From Dyella_B sp035690825 (GTDB lineage Bacteria > Pseudomonadota > Gammaproteobacteria > Xanthomonadales > Rhodanobacteraceae), in NCBI RefSeq assembly GCF_051954575.1, contig NZ_JBQCHP010000073.1:27160-91159 (forward strand): a DNA stretch of 64,000 nt, read 5' to 3'. Each line of letters opens with the position of its first letter. The stretch's first letter is position 1. The notes below the pieces were generated by a model, which had not been told where the DNA came from, searched no databases, and saw nothing but the letters and a program-made list of their open reading frames with translations. The position numbers and the translations under genes are program-made. Shown piece by piece: positions 32,177 to 40,170 of this stretch.

Positions 32177-32737
32177 CTAAGCTGTGCTTGCCAGCGGCTC
32201 CATGCGCGGGAACTGCTGCGCGATATCCGAGCCGGTGAAATTCGCCACCCAGCCGTCCTTGTTGGTGAACAGGCGGATCGCCACGAAGTAGGGCGCCTCG
32301 CTCATGTCGAACCAGTGGCGGGTGCCGTCCGGCACGCCGATCAGGTCACCCTGTTCGCACAGCACGTCATAAACCTTCCCATCGATGTGCAGGGTGAACT
32401 GTCCCGCGCCGGCGACGAAAAAGCGCACTTCGTCCTCGCTATGGGTGTGTTCGCTCAAGAATTTTTGGCGCAGCGCGGCGCGCTCGGGATGATCGGGCTT
32501 GAGGCTGATCACGTCGACCGATTGGTAACCTTCTTCGCGCATCAGGCGATCGATGTCGCTGCGATAGGCAGCGATCACTTCATCCTGGCTCGCGCCGGGC
32601 ACCACCGGCTGGCTGGCCGCCCATTGCTCGAAGCGCACGCCGACCTTGGCCAGCTCGCGCGCGATGCCGGCATGATCCTCATGCATCGAGAGCGGGCTGT
32701 GCGGGCGCTGTTCGTCGAAGATGCGCAGGCGGCTCAT
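32177..32737 (-). CDS. mtnD: Acireductone dioxygenase
   Basis: Cupin metalloenzyme of 186 aa that converts acireductone and oxygen to the ketoacid precursor of methionine (iron form) or an off-pathway product (nickel form). Metal ligands appear in LSEHTHSEDEVRFFVAGAGQ (H-x-H...E) and in the later HWFD histidine. The N-terminus MSRLRIFDEQRPHSPL is typical. It is separated from mtnB by a family F element and from mtnC by a family E palindrome, so the operon has been invaded twice. Confidence 0.95.
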   Translation of the reverse strand: MSRLRIFDEQRPHSPLSMHEDHAGIARELAKVGVRFEQWAASQPVVPGASQDEVIAAYRSDIDRLMREEGYQSVDVISLKPDHPERAALRQKFLSEHTHSEDEVRFFVAGAGQFTLHIDGKVYDVLCEQGDLIGVPDGTRHWFDMSEAPYFVAIRLFTNKDGWVANFTGSDIAQQFPRMEPLASTA

Positions 32738-32750
32738 GCGTTCAGTCCTC

Positions 32751-33018
32751 AGGGTCTGCTTAGGGTCTCAGCGTAGCCCGCGTTGTCACGGTGCGTCCGC
32801 CAGGTGGTAGTGCGCGGCGCAGCGCTTGCCTGGCTGGCAAACCCAGCCGCGCGCTGCCGCATGGTGGACGCACCGTGGCAACCCGAAGGGTCGGGTCTGT
32901 TTGCCCGCCGGGCGGCGTCCTCACTCAGTTGTGTATCGACATACACGCCTTCGTTCCTCCTTGCCCGTCAGGCAAACAGATCCCGACGCGGGCCACGCTG
33001 GGACCCTAAGCAGACCCT
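32751..33018 (+). repeat. Family F structured element, copy 1 (268 bp)
   Basis: Bounded by 32-bp inverted repeats (32751-32782 and 32987-33018, 30 of 32 pairs), starting AGGGTCTGCTTAGGGTC. Inside are P2 (32782-32798 with 32866-32882, GTTGTCACGGTGCGTCC), P2a (TTGCC-TGGCT-GGCAA at 32826-32840), CCCGAAGGG at 32882, P4 (TCGGGTCTGTTTGCC at 32891 with 32971-32986) and P5 (GTGTATCGACATACAC at 32931). Copy 2 at 47989-48254 has the same plan with different stem sequences. The right repeat forms the end of the mtnB reading frame. Confidence 0.85.
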
Positions 33019-33648
33019 AAGATCGAGTTCGCAGCCGAGCAAAAACTCCAGCGCCTCCAGGTGACGGCGCGCTTCGGCCATGTCATGACCCCAGGTATAG
33101 ATGCCGTGGCCGTTGATCAAGTACGCATGCAGCGGTTTGCCCGAATCGATCCAGCTGTCGACCTGGTCCACCAGCTCGGGCATGTGCTGGGTGTTGGGGA
33201 ACACCGGAATGTCGAGCGTGCTTTCGTGGGTGGTGTGGCCGCGGATCGCCTTCTGCAGTTCCCAGCCTTGCAGGCGGATCAGGCGATCGGCGGCGAACAG
33301 GCGGGACGCCACGCTCTGCGTGCGCGAATGCGTGTGCAATACAACGTTCACTTCCGGCCAGCGGCGATACACCTGCGTGTGCAATTCGGTTTCCGCGCTG
33401 GGACGCGAGCTGGTACCAACGGCTTTGCCGTGCATGTCCACCAGCATGATGTCGTCACGGCCGAGCTTGCCTTTGTCGCGGCCGGAAATTGTTATGGCGG
33501 CGTGATCGGTGTCCACGCGCATTGAAAAATTGCTGCTGGTGGCTGGCGTCCAGCCATGTTGCGCAAGTTCGCGCGCGGCGTCGGCGATCGCATCGGCGCG
33601 CTCGTAAAACAGTGCTGCGGGAATGGAGGCGGGCAGGTTTTGGCTCAT
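32968..33648 (-). CDS. mtnB: Methylthioribulose-1-phosphate dehydratase, C-terminus altered
   Basis: Class II aldolase-type zinc enzyme of 226 aa in methionine salvage. Start MSQNLPASIPAALFYERADA at 33648 is preferred; the frame is open 29 codons further upstream without a ribosome-binding site. Zinc ligands are in VVLHTHSRTQS and INGHGIYTWGHD; TSSNFSMR and SGRDKGKLG are typical. After ALEFLLGCELDL the last 16 residues (RVCLGSQRGPRRDLFA) are encoded by the inverted repeat of the family F element. The active-site regions are intact, so the enzyme is probably still functional with a replaced tail. Confidence 0.92.
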   Translation of the reverse strand: MSQNLPASIPAALFYERADAIADAARELAQHGWTPATSSNFSMRVDTDHAAITISGRDKGKLGRDDIMLVDMHGKAVGTSSRPSAETELHTQVYRRWPEVNVVLHTHSRTQSVASRLFAADRLIRLQGWELQKAIRGHTTHESTLDIPVFPNTQHMPELVDQVDSWIDSGKPLHAYLINGHGIYTWGHDMAEARRHLEALEFLLGCELDLRVCLGSQRGPRRDLFA

Positions 33649-33802
33649 GGCAAATGGACGTCCAAACGAGTCGGGACTATAGCACGGCGGGGAAAGCGCT
33701 AAATGCGAGTTATTCGCGAACAGGCCTCTCCGCACGGCGTCGCGCTAGGATGCGCGCTGCGTCGCCGCAGCTCCCGCGGCGAAAACAACGATGAGGGTGG
33801 TT

Positions 33803-34135
33803 ATGTCAGGACAAGAGAAGATCGAGTCACGTCGTCGTTTCCTCAAGCTCGCTGCCGGCACCGCTGCCGCCGCCGCGCTGGTGAGCGGATTGCCGCGCGT
33901 AGCGCGTGCGGATGATCTGCCGCATGTTTCCGAAGCCGATCCCACCGCCAAGGCGCTGCAATACGTCGAAGACGCCAGCAAGGCCACGGCCAAGAACTAC
34001 AAACCTGGCGATACCTGCGCCAACTGCAAGTTCTACTCGGGTGCGGCGACAGGTTACGGACCGTGCGACTTGTTCCCCGGCAAAGCGGTGAGCGCGAAAG
34101 GCTGGTGCATCTCGCATACGACCAAGCAAGCCTGA
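33803..34135 (+). CDS. High-potential iron-sulfur protein (HiPIP)
   Basis: A periplasmic electron carrier of 110 aa with one [4Fe-4S] cluster. The twin-arginine signal is clear (ESRRRFLKLAAGTAAAAALV), cut after ARA. The four cluster cysteines follow in the family order: DTCANCKFYSG, YGPCDLFPG and KGWCISH. The start at 33803 has GAGGGTGG just upstream; an ATG at 33791 lacks one. HiPIPs pass electrons to photosynthetic reaction centres or to terminal oxidases; the partner here is unknown. Two terminators follow. Confidence 0.93.
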   Translation: MSGQEKIESRRRFLKLAAGTAAAAALVSGLPRVARADDLPHVSEADPTAKALQYVEDASKATAKNYKPGDTCANCKFYSGAATGYGPCDLFPGKAVSAKGWCISHTTKQA

Positions 34136-34164
34136 TCAGTGTTGCCTTAAATCGTTGCATGAAG

Positions 34165-34189
34165 GGCCGGCCTTGCGCCGGCCTTTTTG
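34165..34189 (+). terminator. Rho-independent terminator after the HiPIP gene
   Basis: Stem GGCCGGC / GCCGGCC with a short loop, followed by CTTTTTG, 30 bp after the HiPIP stop. Confidence 0.8.
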
Positions 34190-34206
34190 TTTGCGCAGGG
34201 CGCGTG

Positions 34207-34425
34207 CATAAAAAAACGCCTGTACGAGACAGGCGTTTATAAAAGAAACGAAGGGGTGTTACCGAAAAGTGCTACCCGGACGCGTCAGGTCGAGGAGCTA
34301 GCTGGCCTGACGCGCCGGGTCGCGATCCGGGGCCCACTGCCAAGTGATCAACCCGGGCCACCGATGATACTCCGGTTGATCGAAATACGGCGGGCCGGGG
34401 TCGGAAATTTATCTCCCTGAAAATA
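34207..34425 (-). ncRNA. Candidate small structured RNA with its own terminator
   Basis: A non-coding stretch on the minus strand ending in a strong terminator (AACGCCTGT / ACAGGCGTT, 34215-34237, then T run to 34209). Upstream are a 15-bp stem with one bulge (34274-34289 with 34306-34320: ACCCGG, CGCGTCAGG and their complements) and an 8-bp stem GATCAACC / GGTTGATC (34346-34353 with 34374-34381). The permease gene upstream has its own hairpin at 34447, so this is probably a separate transcript or a processed 3' UTR. I do not recognise it as 6S, RNase P, tmRNA or SRP RNA. Confidence 0.35.
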
Positions 34426-34446
34426 TTTTCCCTTGTGAATCAAAAG

Positions 34447-34470
34447 GATGCTTTCAAAACTGAAAGCATC
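34447..34470 (-). terminator. Hairpin after the first APC permease gene
   Basis: A perfect 9-bp stem GATGCTTTC / GAAAGCATC with loop AAAACT, followed on the minus strand by CCTTTTGATT. A weak terminator of the permease gene. Confidence 0.5.
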
Positions 34471-34525
34471 ACCTTCGATACATTAAAAGGGCGTTAGCGG
34501 CGAGTTCCGTTCAATTTATCGCTAT

Positions 34526-36010
34526 TCAAGGAAGTTCGCCGGAGGTCGCGGGCGTTCCACGCTTTGCCGAGCCATTGGCGGTATGCAGGTGACTATGGCG
34601 TAGGCCATAGGTGAAATAAATCGCAAAGCCGAGCAGGGTCCAGACCACCATCAGCGCCCAGTTGTACCAGCCCATGGTGGCCAGTAGCGCCCCGCAGCTC
34701 AGCACGCCGGCGATGCACACGAAGTGCGCCCACGGTACGCGGAACGTGCGCGGCAGTTCCGGCGAGGTGTAGCGCAGGATCAGCACGCCCACGCATACGG
34801 CCGCGAAGGCGATCAGCGTACCCATGGAGGTGAGGTCGGCGAGCACGCCGAGCGGGAACACCGCCGCCAGTACCGCAATGCCGAAGCCGGTGATGATGGT
34901 GTTCAAGTGCGGCGTGCGGTAGCGCGGATGGATGCGGCTGAACACCGGCGGCAGCAGACCGTCGCGCGACATGATCATGAAGATGCGCGGCTGCGCAATG
35001 ATCATCACCAGGATCACCGACGACAGGCCAATCATCGCGCCAACTTCCACGATCAGGCGCAGCCAGCCGAGTTCGGGGTGCACCTTGATGGCGGTAACCA
35101 CCGGTTCGTCCGTACCCAGTTGCGTGTACGAGATCAGGCCGGTCAGCACCGCCGCCATCGCCAGGTACAGCACGGTGCAGATCACCAGTGAAACGAGCGT
35201 GCCGAACGGCAGGTCGCGCTGCGGATTCTTGCATTCCTGCGCGGCGGTGGAGGTGGCCTCGAAGCCGATATAGGCGAAGAACACCATGCCGGCGCCGCGC
35301 ATGATGCCGGCCCAACCGTATTTGTGGCCGCCCTGCGATTCGGGAATGAAGGGATGCCAGTTGGCTGGGTCGATGTAACGATAGCCGGCCACCACCACCA
35401 CCACGATCAAACCTACCTTGAGCAGCACCATCAGGAAATTGATGCCGGACGATTCCTTGATGCCGATGTAGCAGACCCAGGTAAGCGCCAGCACGATCGC
35501 GACCGCCGGCATGTTGAACAGCGTGCCGGTGGCGACCAGGTGGCCGTCCTTGAATTCCAATGGTGCGCCGGTCAGCGCGGCGGGCAGATGGAGGCCGACG
35601 TGATCGAGCAGGCTGGTGAAATAGCCAGTCCAGCTCACTGCGACGGCCGAGGCGGAGATGGCGTACTCCAGCACCATGTTCCAGCCGATGAACCAGGCCA
35701 CCAGTTCGCCCAGCGTGGCGTAGGCATAGGAATAGGAGCTGCCGGAAATCGGAATCAGCGTGGCGAATTCGCAGTAGCACAGCGCGGTGAAGCCGCTGCA
35801 GATCGCTGCAAGCATGAACGAGATGAGCACCGCCGGCCCGGCGTTCTCGGCTGCGGCCTGCCCGGTCACCACGAAAATGCCTGTGCCGATGACGGCTCCG
35901 ATACCCAATGCGGTAATGCCCCAGGGACCGAGCGTACGCCGCAGGCTGGGACCGTGCGCGTTTTCGTCTTCGGAAAAATCGGTCTTGCGGGCGAACAACT
36001 GTTTGAGCAT
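34526..36010 (-). CDS. APC-superfamily amino-acid permease, copy 1
   Basis: An inner-membrane transporter of 494 aa with about 12 transmembrane helices, resembling the cationic amino-acid transporter / YfnA group. The TM1 motif GIGAVIGTGIFVVTG, the loop CYCEFATLIPISGSSYSYAY and GFEATSTAAQECKNPQRDLP are family hallmarks. A second permease of the same length lies just upstream on the same strand (36091-37575), and the two share these motifs. The substrate cannot be told from sequence. The gap between the pair is 80 bp, so they may be one transcript. Confidence 0.9.
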   Translation of the reverse strand: MLKQLFARKTDFSEDENAHGPSLRRTLGPWGITALGIGAVIGTGIFVVTGQAAAENAGPAVLISFMLAAICSGFTALCYCEFATLIPISGSSYSYAYATLGELVAWFIGWNMVLEYAISASAVAVSWTGYFTSLLDHVGLHLPAALTGAPLEFKDGHLVATGTLFNMPAVAIVLALTWVCYIGIKESSGINFLMVLLKVGLIVVVVVAGYRYIDPANWHPFIPESQGGHKYGWAGIMRGAGMVFFAYIGFEATSTAAQECKNPQRDLPFGTLVSLVICTVLYLAMAAVLTGLISYTQLGTDEPVVTAIKVHPELGWLRLIVEVGAMIGLSSVILVMIIAQPRIFMIMSRDGLLPPVFSRIHPRYRTPHLNTIITGFGIAVLAAVFPLGVLADLTSMGTLIAFAAVCVGVLILRYTSPELPRTFRVPWAHFVCIAGVLSCGALLATMGWYNWALMVVWTLLGFAIYFTYGLRHSHLHTANGSAKRGTPATSGELP

Positions 36011-36090
36011 AGGGCTTCCTGACGTGAAACCGGCACGAGATCGTCGTGCCGGCGGCGTAACGTTTTGGATGGGATGCGCGGGTGCGCGAA

Positions 36091-37575
36091 TCAGTCCACC
36101 TCAACACCGCGAGCCAGATGGCTCCTACGGTAGCCATACAGGAAATATACCGCCAGGCCGATCAGCCCCCACGCGAAGAAGGTGATCTTGGCTTCCTTCG
36201 ACAAGTTGAGGAACAACAGTACGCAACCGATCACCGCCAGCGGACAGATCAGCCACGGCATCGGGGTGCGGAACGGGCGCGGACGCTCGGGCTGGGTGCG
36301 ACGCAGAATCAGGACGCCCAAGGCCACCATGATGAATGCGAACAGCGTGCCGGAGTTGGTGATGTCGGCAAGGATGCCTACCGGGAACAGAGCGCCGAAC
36401 AGCGACACGAAGGTGCCGGTGATCAGCGTGATCACGTGCGGCGTGTGGAAGCGCGGATGGATTTTGGCCAGCGAGGTCGGCAGCAGGCCGTCGCGCGACA
36501 TGGTGAAGAAGATGCGGGTCTGGCCGTACGTCATCGTCAGGATCACCGACGGCAGTGCGATGCCGGCGGCAAAGGCAATGAAGCCGCCGATGGTATGGTG
36601 GTTGAGCACATTTGCCACGTGGGCCAGCGCCTCCTTGCTGCACACCAGGGCCTCCGAACCATTGCAGGCTGCGGCGAACGACGGCGTGCCGGGCTCAAGC
36701 GCCACACCGTTCGCGTCCAGAATGGGTTGCGCACCTATCGAACCCACGGCGCCGTAGCTCACCAACAGATAGTAGATGGTGCATACGGTCAGCGAGGCGA
36801 TCAGGGCGATCGGGATGTTGCGGTTCGGGTTCTTCGTTTCTTCCGACGCGGTGGAAATGGCATCGAAGCCAATGTAGGCGAACACGATGGAAGCCGCCGC
36901 ACCCAGTACGCCGATGCCGCCCATCGGGCTACCCCAGCCATTCGGCACGAAGGGCGTGAAATTCTGATCCTTCACTGCCGGCAGCGCGATGAAGATGAAA
37001 GCGGTGAGGGCGGCGATCTTGATCAGCACCAATACCGTATTGACCTTGGCCGACTTCGAGGTGCCGATGACCAGCAGGCCGGTAATGACCAGGCCAATGA
37101 GACAGGCCAGCAAGTTGAAACTGCCGCCGTCCATCGGACCCGCCTGCAGGAAATGCGGTAAGCCCAATCCTGCACGCGAGAGGAGTCCGTTGACGTAACC
37201 GGCCCAACCGACGCAGACCGTGCTCGCAGCGATGGTGTATTCGAGCACCAGTGCCCAGCCCACCACCCAGGCAGTGCCTTCGCCGAGCACGCCATAGGTG
37301 TAGGTATATGCCGAGCCTGCGACCGGCACCATCGATGCCAGTTCCGCGTAGGCCAATGCGGCGAACGCGCAGACCACTGCAGCGATCACGAATGCGATCA
37401 TCATGCCGGGACCGGATTTCTGTCCGGCTTCCGCCGTGAGTACGAAAATGCCGGTGCCGATGATGGCGCCGATGCCGAGCATGGTGAGCTGGAATGCGCC
37501 AAGCTGTCGCGTGAGGCCTTTTTTTTCCGCGGTGGCTAGAATCTGGTCGAGTGGCTTGACGCGTTTGAATAGCAT
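36091..37575 (-). CDS. APC-superfamily amino-acid permease, copy 2
   Basis: 494 aa, about 12 transmembrane helices, same family as the preceding entry. Motifs: GIGAIIGTGIFVLTAEAG, YAELASMVPVAGSAYTYTYG, IGFDAISTASEETKNPNRNI and SVILTMTYGQTRIFFTMSRD. Residues about 280-320 form a longer periplasmic loop with two cysteines (FAAACNGSEALVCSKE) that copy 1 lacks, a visible difference that may alter specificity. A 208-bp upstream region separates it from the outer-membrane protein gene. Confidence 0.9.
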   Translation of the reverse strand: MLFKRVKPLDQILATAEKKGLTRQLGAFQLTMLGIGAIIGTGIFVLTAEAGQKSGPGMMIAFVIAAVVCAFAALAYAELASMVPVAGSAYTYTYGVLGEGTAWVVGWALVLEYTIAASTVCVGWAGYVNGLLSRAGLGLPHFLQAGPMDGGSFNLLACLIGLVITGLLVIGTSKSAKVNTVLVLIKIAALTAFIFIALPAVKDQNFTPFVPNGWGSPMGGIGVLGAAASIVFAYIGFDAISTASEETKNPNRNIPIALIASLTVCTIYYLLVSYGAVGSIGAQPILDANGVALEPGTPSFAAACNGSEALVCSKEALAHVANVLNHHTIGGFIAFAAGIALPSVILTMTYGQTRIFFTMSRDGLLPTSLAKIHPRFHTPHVITLITGTFVSLFGALFPVGILADITNSGTLFAFIMVALGVLILRRTQPERPRPFRTPMPWLICPLAVIGCVLLFLNLSKEAKITFFAWGLIGLAVYFLYGYRRSHLARGVEVD

Positions 37576-37783
37576 TGAATGCTCCCCGTGAAAACGAATG
37601 CCTCGTTTATCGAAAGCGCTGTGGAATAGACCCTAGGGCCCGAGGCATCCGCGAACCATAGCCCAGCGGAGGGCGACGGTACAAGCTGCATTGCGGCTGA
37701 ATTTGCCGTTGCACGAAGGGTTTGCGGGTGTGTCCGTGCTGGCAGATGGCACTTGCGTTGGACGGCGACTTTTGCTGATTGCA

Positions 37784-38764
37784 TCAAAGGACGATGTTGA
37801 TGGCGGCCATGGGTGTGACGAACGCGCTGTTGTTGCGTCCGGCGAAGCTCAATTGCACGCCGCCCAAGATGCCGATGCGACCGTTGAAGTTGTATTCCAC
37901 CGCCGGCGCGAGACTGTAAACGTCGCGCGAGGCATCGCGGCGCGCGAACGGCGTGACATCAAACCCTTGTCCGGCGATGCCCTTGAGCTGCGACGCTGCG
38001 TTGCGGTCGTACGCCAGATCCATCGCCAGTACCCATTGCGGGTTGATGCTGTACTCGACGGAGGTGGAAATGCCCAGCGAGTTGCCCAGCCGCACGCCGC
38101 CACGGAAATCTCGCGGCGTGCCGTAGGCGCTGATCCCGCGCACGTCCACGCGGCTCGGCGGAAGGCTGTAGGAAGCCGTGGCGCGAAAACGCATCGGCCG
38201 GCCGTTCGGCAGCCATACGTATTGTTGCAGCAGGGCGGAGAACGTATCGACATTGGCGCCGTTGCCGATCGCGTTCAATGGATTCTGGTCCAGCCGGTCG
38301 TAGACGCCGGTAGGAAAGCGGTGCGTATAGGCCAGCGACACGGCAGGCTTTTTCTTGTCCGCGCCCGGCGCCAGCAGCATGTACTGCGCGCCCAGTGTGG
38401 TGTCGGTGGCGCGCAGGCCATCGGTATGCGCACCGCCGGACATGGCGTGTGCGCCGCCCAAGCCCAAGCGAAACTGCAGGCGGTCGGTGGCGCCGTAAAA
38501 GATCGGTATGGTTGTCTGCCACTGGCGAGTGCCCGGCGATTGCGCGTGACGCTTGCCCTGGTCGTCGTAATACGCGTTGCTCCTGTAATAGATGAGATAC
38601 GGCTCGACCAGCCAGGTGCCAGCGGGAAGTGTCACGGCATTCGCAGTAAGCAGCGGACCGGTAAAATTGGCGGACGCATCCTGCGCACTGGCCTGGCCCC
38701 CACACAGGACGAGGCCGAATGTACAAGCAGCAAGAAAGCCGAGACGATGCTTGGAATAGATCAT
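37784..38764 (-). CDS. Outer-membrane beta-barrel protein, paralogue of the gene at 5.0 kb
   Basis: A 326-aa predicted barrel with signal peptide (FLAACTFGLVLCGGQASA) and strand-like mature sequence ending MAAINIVL. It shares length and a row of motifs with the protein at 5033-6013 (EPYL, FPTGVYDRL, VWLPNGR, VRGISAYGT, and AGRNNSAFVTP near the end). Both resemble the MetA-pathway-of-phenol-degradation-like OMP family of unknown cargo. It lies next to two amino-acid permeases, but no shared function is shown. Confidence 0.75.
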   Translation of the reverse strand: MIYSKHRLGFLAACTFGLVLCGGQASAQDASANFTGPLLTANAVTLPAGTWLVEPYLIYYRSNAYYDDQGKRHAQSPGTRQWQTTIPIFYGATDRLQFRLGLGGAHAMSGGAHTDGLRATDTTLGAQYMLLAPGADKKKPAVSLAYTHRFPTGVYDRLDQNPLNAIGNGANVDTFSALLQQYVWLPNGRPMRFRATASYSLPPSRVDVRGISAYGTPRDFRGGVRLGNSLGISTSVEYSINPQWVLAMDLAYDRNAASQLKGIAGQGFDVTPFARRDASRDVYSLAPAVEYNFNGRIGILGGVQLSFAGRNNSAFVTPMAAINIVL

Positions 38765-38861
38765 CGGACGCGCGCCGGAAAAGGAGAGCGTTCAAGCTAT
38801 CGGCGGGCTTTCCTGCGATCCATCGTATAACTTGGAAAAGTCGGACAACGGAGTGAGATGA

Positions 38862-39401
38862 ATGATGTTGAGAATGTCGCTGGACCGGTACGCACAAAAC
38901 CATGGCGATGACATGCACGTGGCTGCATGCATGCAATTCCTCGATGAAGTCGAACGGCCATTCCATCGCGAAACCCTGGCCGGCCATTTCACGGGATCGG
39001 CCTGGCTGGTCGATGGCAGCGGCGAGCGCGTCTTGCTCACGCATCACCGCAAGTTGCAGCGATGGTTGCAATTGGGCGGCCATGCGGATGGCGATAGCGA
39101 CCTTGCGGCCGTCGCCTTGCGTGAAGCGGGCGAGGAATCGGGGCTTGCAGACCTGCGCGTCGAGCCGGACATCTTCGACGTCGACCGGCATTGGATTCCG
39201 GAGCGCAAGAACGAACCCGGCCATTGGCATTACGACGTGCGTTACGTCGTGCGCACGGGCGGCAGCGAGCAGTTCGCGATCAGCGACGAATCATTGGAGC
39301 TGGCGTGGGTGTCCATTCGGCAGCTGGCCGACGCGCCGGATACGGATGAATCCATGCGCCGCATGGCGCGCAAATGGCTGGCGCGACCTGCTCAACCGTA
39401 G
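38862..39401 (+). CDS. NUDIX hydrolase
   Basis: A 179-aa pyrophosphohydrolase of the NUDIX superfamily. The Nudix box is complete: GGHADGDSDLAAVALREAGE, then ESGL (G-x5-E replaced by G-x5-D at the first acidic position, with REAGEES matching REx2EE). HHRKLQRWLQLGG precedes it. GGAG lies about eight bases before ATG 38862. Substrate class (nucleotide, sugar-nucleotide or other) is not evident. A family C palindrome begins a few bases after the stop. Confidence 0.85.
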   Translation: MMLRMSLDRYAQNHGDDMHVAACMQFLDEVERPFHRETLAGHFTGSAWLVDGSGERVLLTHHRKLQRWLQLGGHADGDSDLAAVALREAGEESGLADLRVEPDIFDVDRHWIPERKNEPGHWHYDVRYVVRTGGSEQFAISDESLELAWVSIRQLADAPDTDESMRRMARKWLARPAQP

Positions 39402-39405
39402 CGGA

Positions 39406-39494
39406 GTAGGTTGGGTTAGCGCAGCGTAACCCAACAAATCCAGCAACTGCCGTTGGCAATCGTTGGGTTACGCTGCGCTAACCCAACCTACGAT
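39406..39494. repeat. Family C palindromic repeat, copy 1
   Basis: Arms GTAGGTTGGGTTAGCGCAGC and GCTGCGCTAACCCAACCTAC with a core of about 45 bases; the arms again form their own hairpin GGGTTA...TAACCC. It lies between the convergent NUDIX and 3-hydroxyanthranilate dioxygenase genes. Confidence 0.88.
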
Positions 39495-39497
39495 GCG

Positions 39498-40019
39498 CTA
39501 GCCGTAGCGTGCGGGTGCGGGATTGAGGTGTCCGCACACCTTGCACGCGCGGATTTCCTTTGACGTGTAGAAGCGATCGAATACCGGAGGGAAATCGGTC
39601 TCGATGCTCTGCAGTACGAAATATTCCTCGTAAAGTTTGTGGTTGCAGTTTTCGCAGAACCACAGCAAACCATCCTTTTCGTGCGGCAAGCGGCGGCGCT
39701 CGATCACCAGTCCGATCGAATCGGGCATGCGCTGCGGTGAATGCGGCACGCGCGGCGGCAGGTAGAACAGTTCGCCGGCGCGGATGGGAATATCACGAGC
39801 GGCGCCATCATCCTGCACCTTCAGCACCATCTCGCCTTCGAGCTGGTAGAAAAACTCCGGGCCCTCGTCATAGTGATAATCGGTGCGCGCATTCGGACCG
39901 CCGACAATCATCACGATGAAATCGCCATCGACGATGCATTTGTTGCCCACCGGCGGCTTCAGCAGGTGGCGGTGTTCGGCGATCCAGCGTTGCAGGTCGA
40001 TGGGCGTCAGCAGGGACAT
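39498..40019 (-). CDS. nbaC: 3-hydroxyanthranilate 3,4-dioxygenase
   Basis: Cupin Fe(II) dioxygenase of 173 aa opening the ring of 3-hydroxyanthranilate in the kynurenine pathway to quinolinate. Iron ligands: TDYHYDEGPEFFYQ (His, Glu) and LPPRVPHSP (His). The C-terminal rubredoxin-like site of bacterial enzymes is complete (FCENCN and ACKVCGHLNP). No other kynurenine-pathway gene is in the window, so its companions must be elsewhere. Confidence 0.95.
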   Translation of the reverse strand: MSLLTPIDLQRWIAEHRHLLKPPVGNKCIVDGDFIVMIVGGPNARTDYHYDEGPEFFYQLEGEMVLKVQDDGAARDIPIRAGELFYLPPRVPHSPQRMPDSIGLVIERRRLPHEKDGLLWFCENCNHKLYEEYFVLQSIETDFPPVFDRFYTSKEIRACKVCGHLNPAPARYG

Positions 40020-40099
40020 GCGGCAAGTCCGGCTTGGGGCAGGGCGTCACCATAACGCCGGCATGGCGCCAGTGGGAAGATCGGACTGCCGCTCGGTCG

Positions 40100-40170
40100 G
40101 TAGGTCGGGGTGCAACCCCAACGTCGCGATGTGTGAAGATTCCACGTTGGGGTTTGCACCCCAACCTACA
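40100..40170. repeat. Family B palindromic repeat, copy 3
   Basis: Left arm GTAGGTCGGGGTGCAACCCC, right arm GTTGGGGTTTGCACCCCAAC then CTACA. The right end supplies the TAG stop of parE (minus strand). Confidence 0.88.

Noticed and set aside
34207..34425. 6S, tmRNA, RNase P or 4.5S RNA
   Set aside because: None of their conserved sequences could be found; left as an unnamed candidate.
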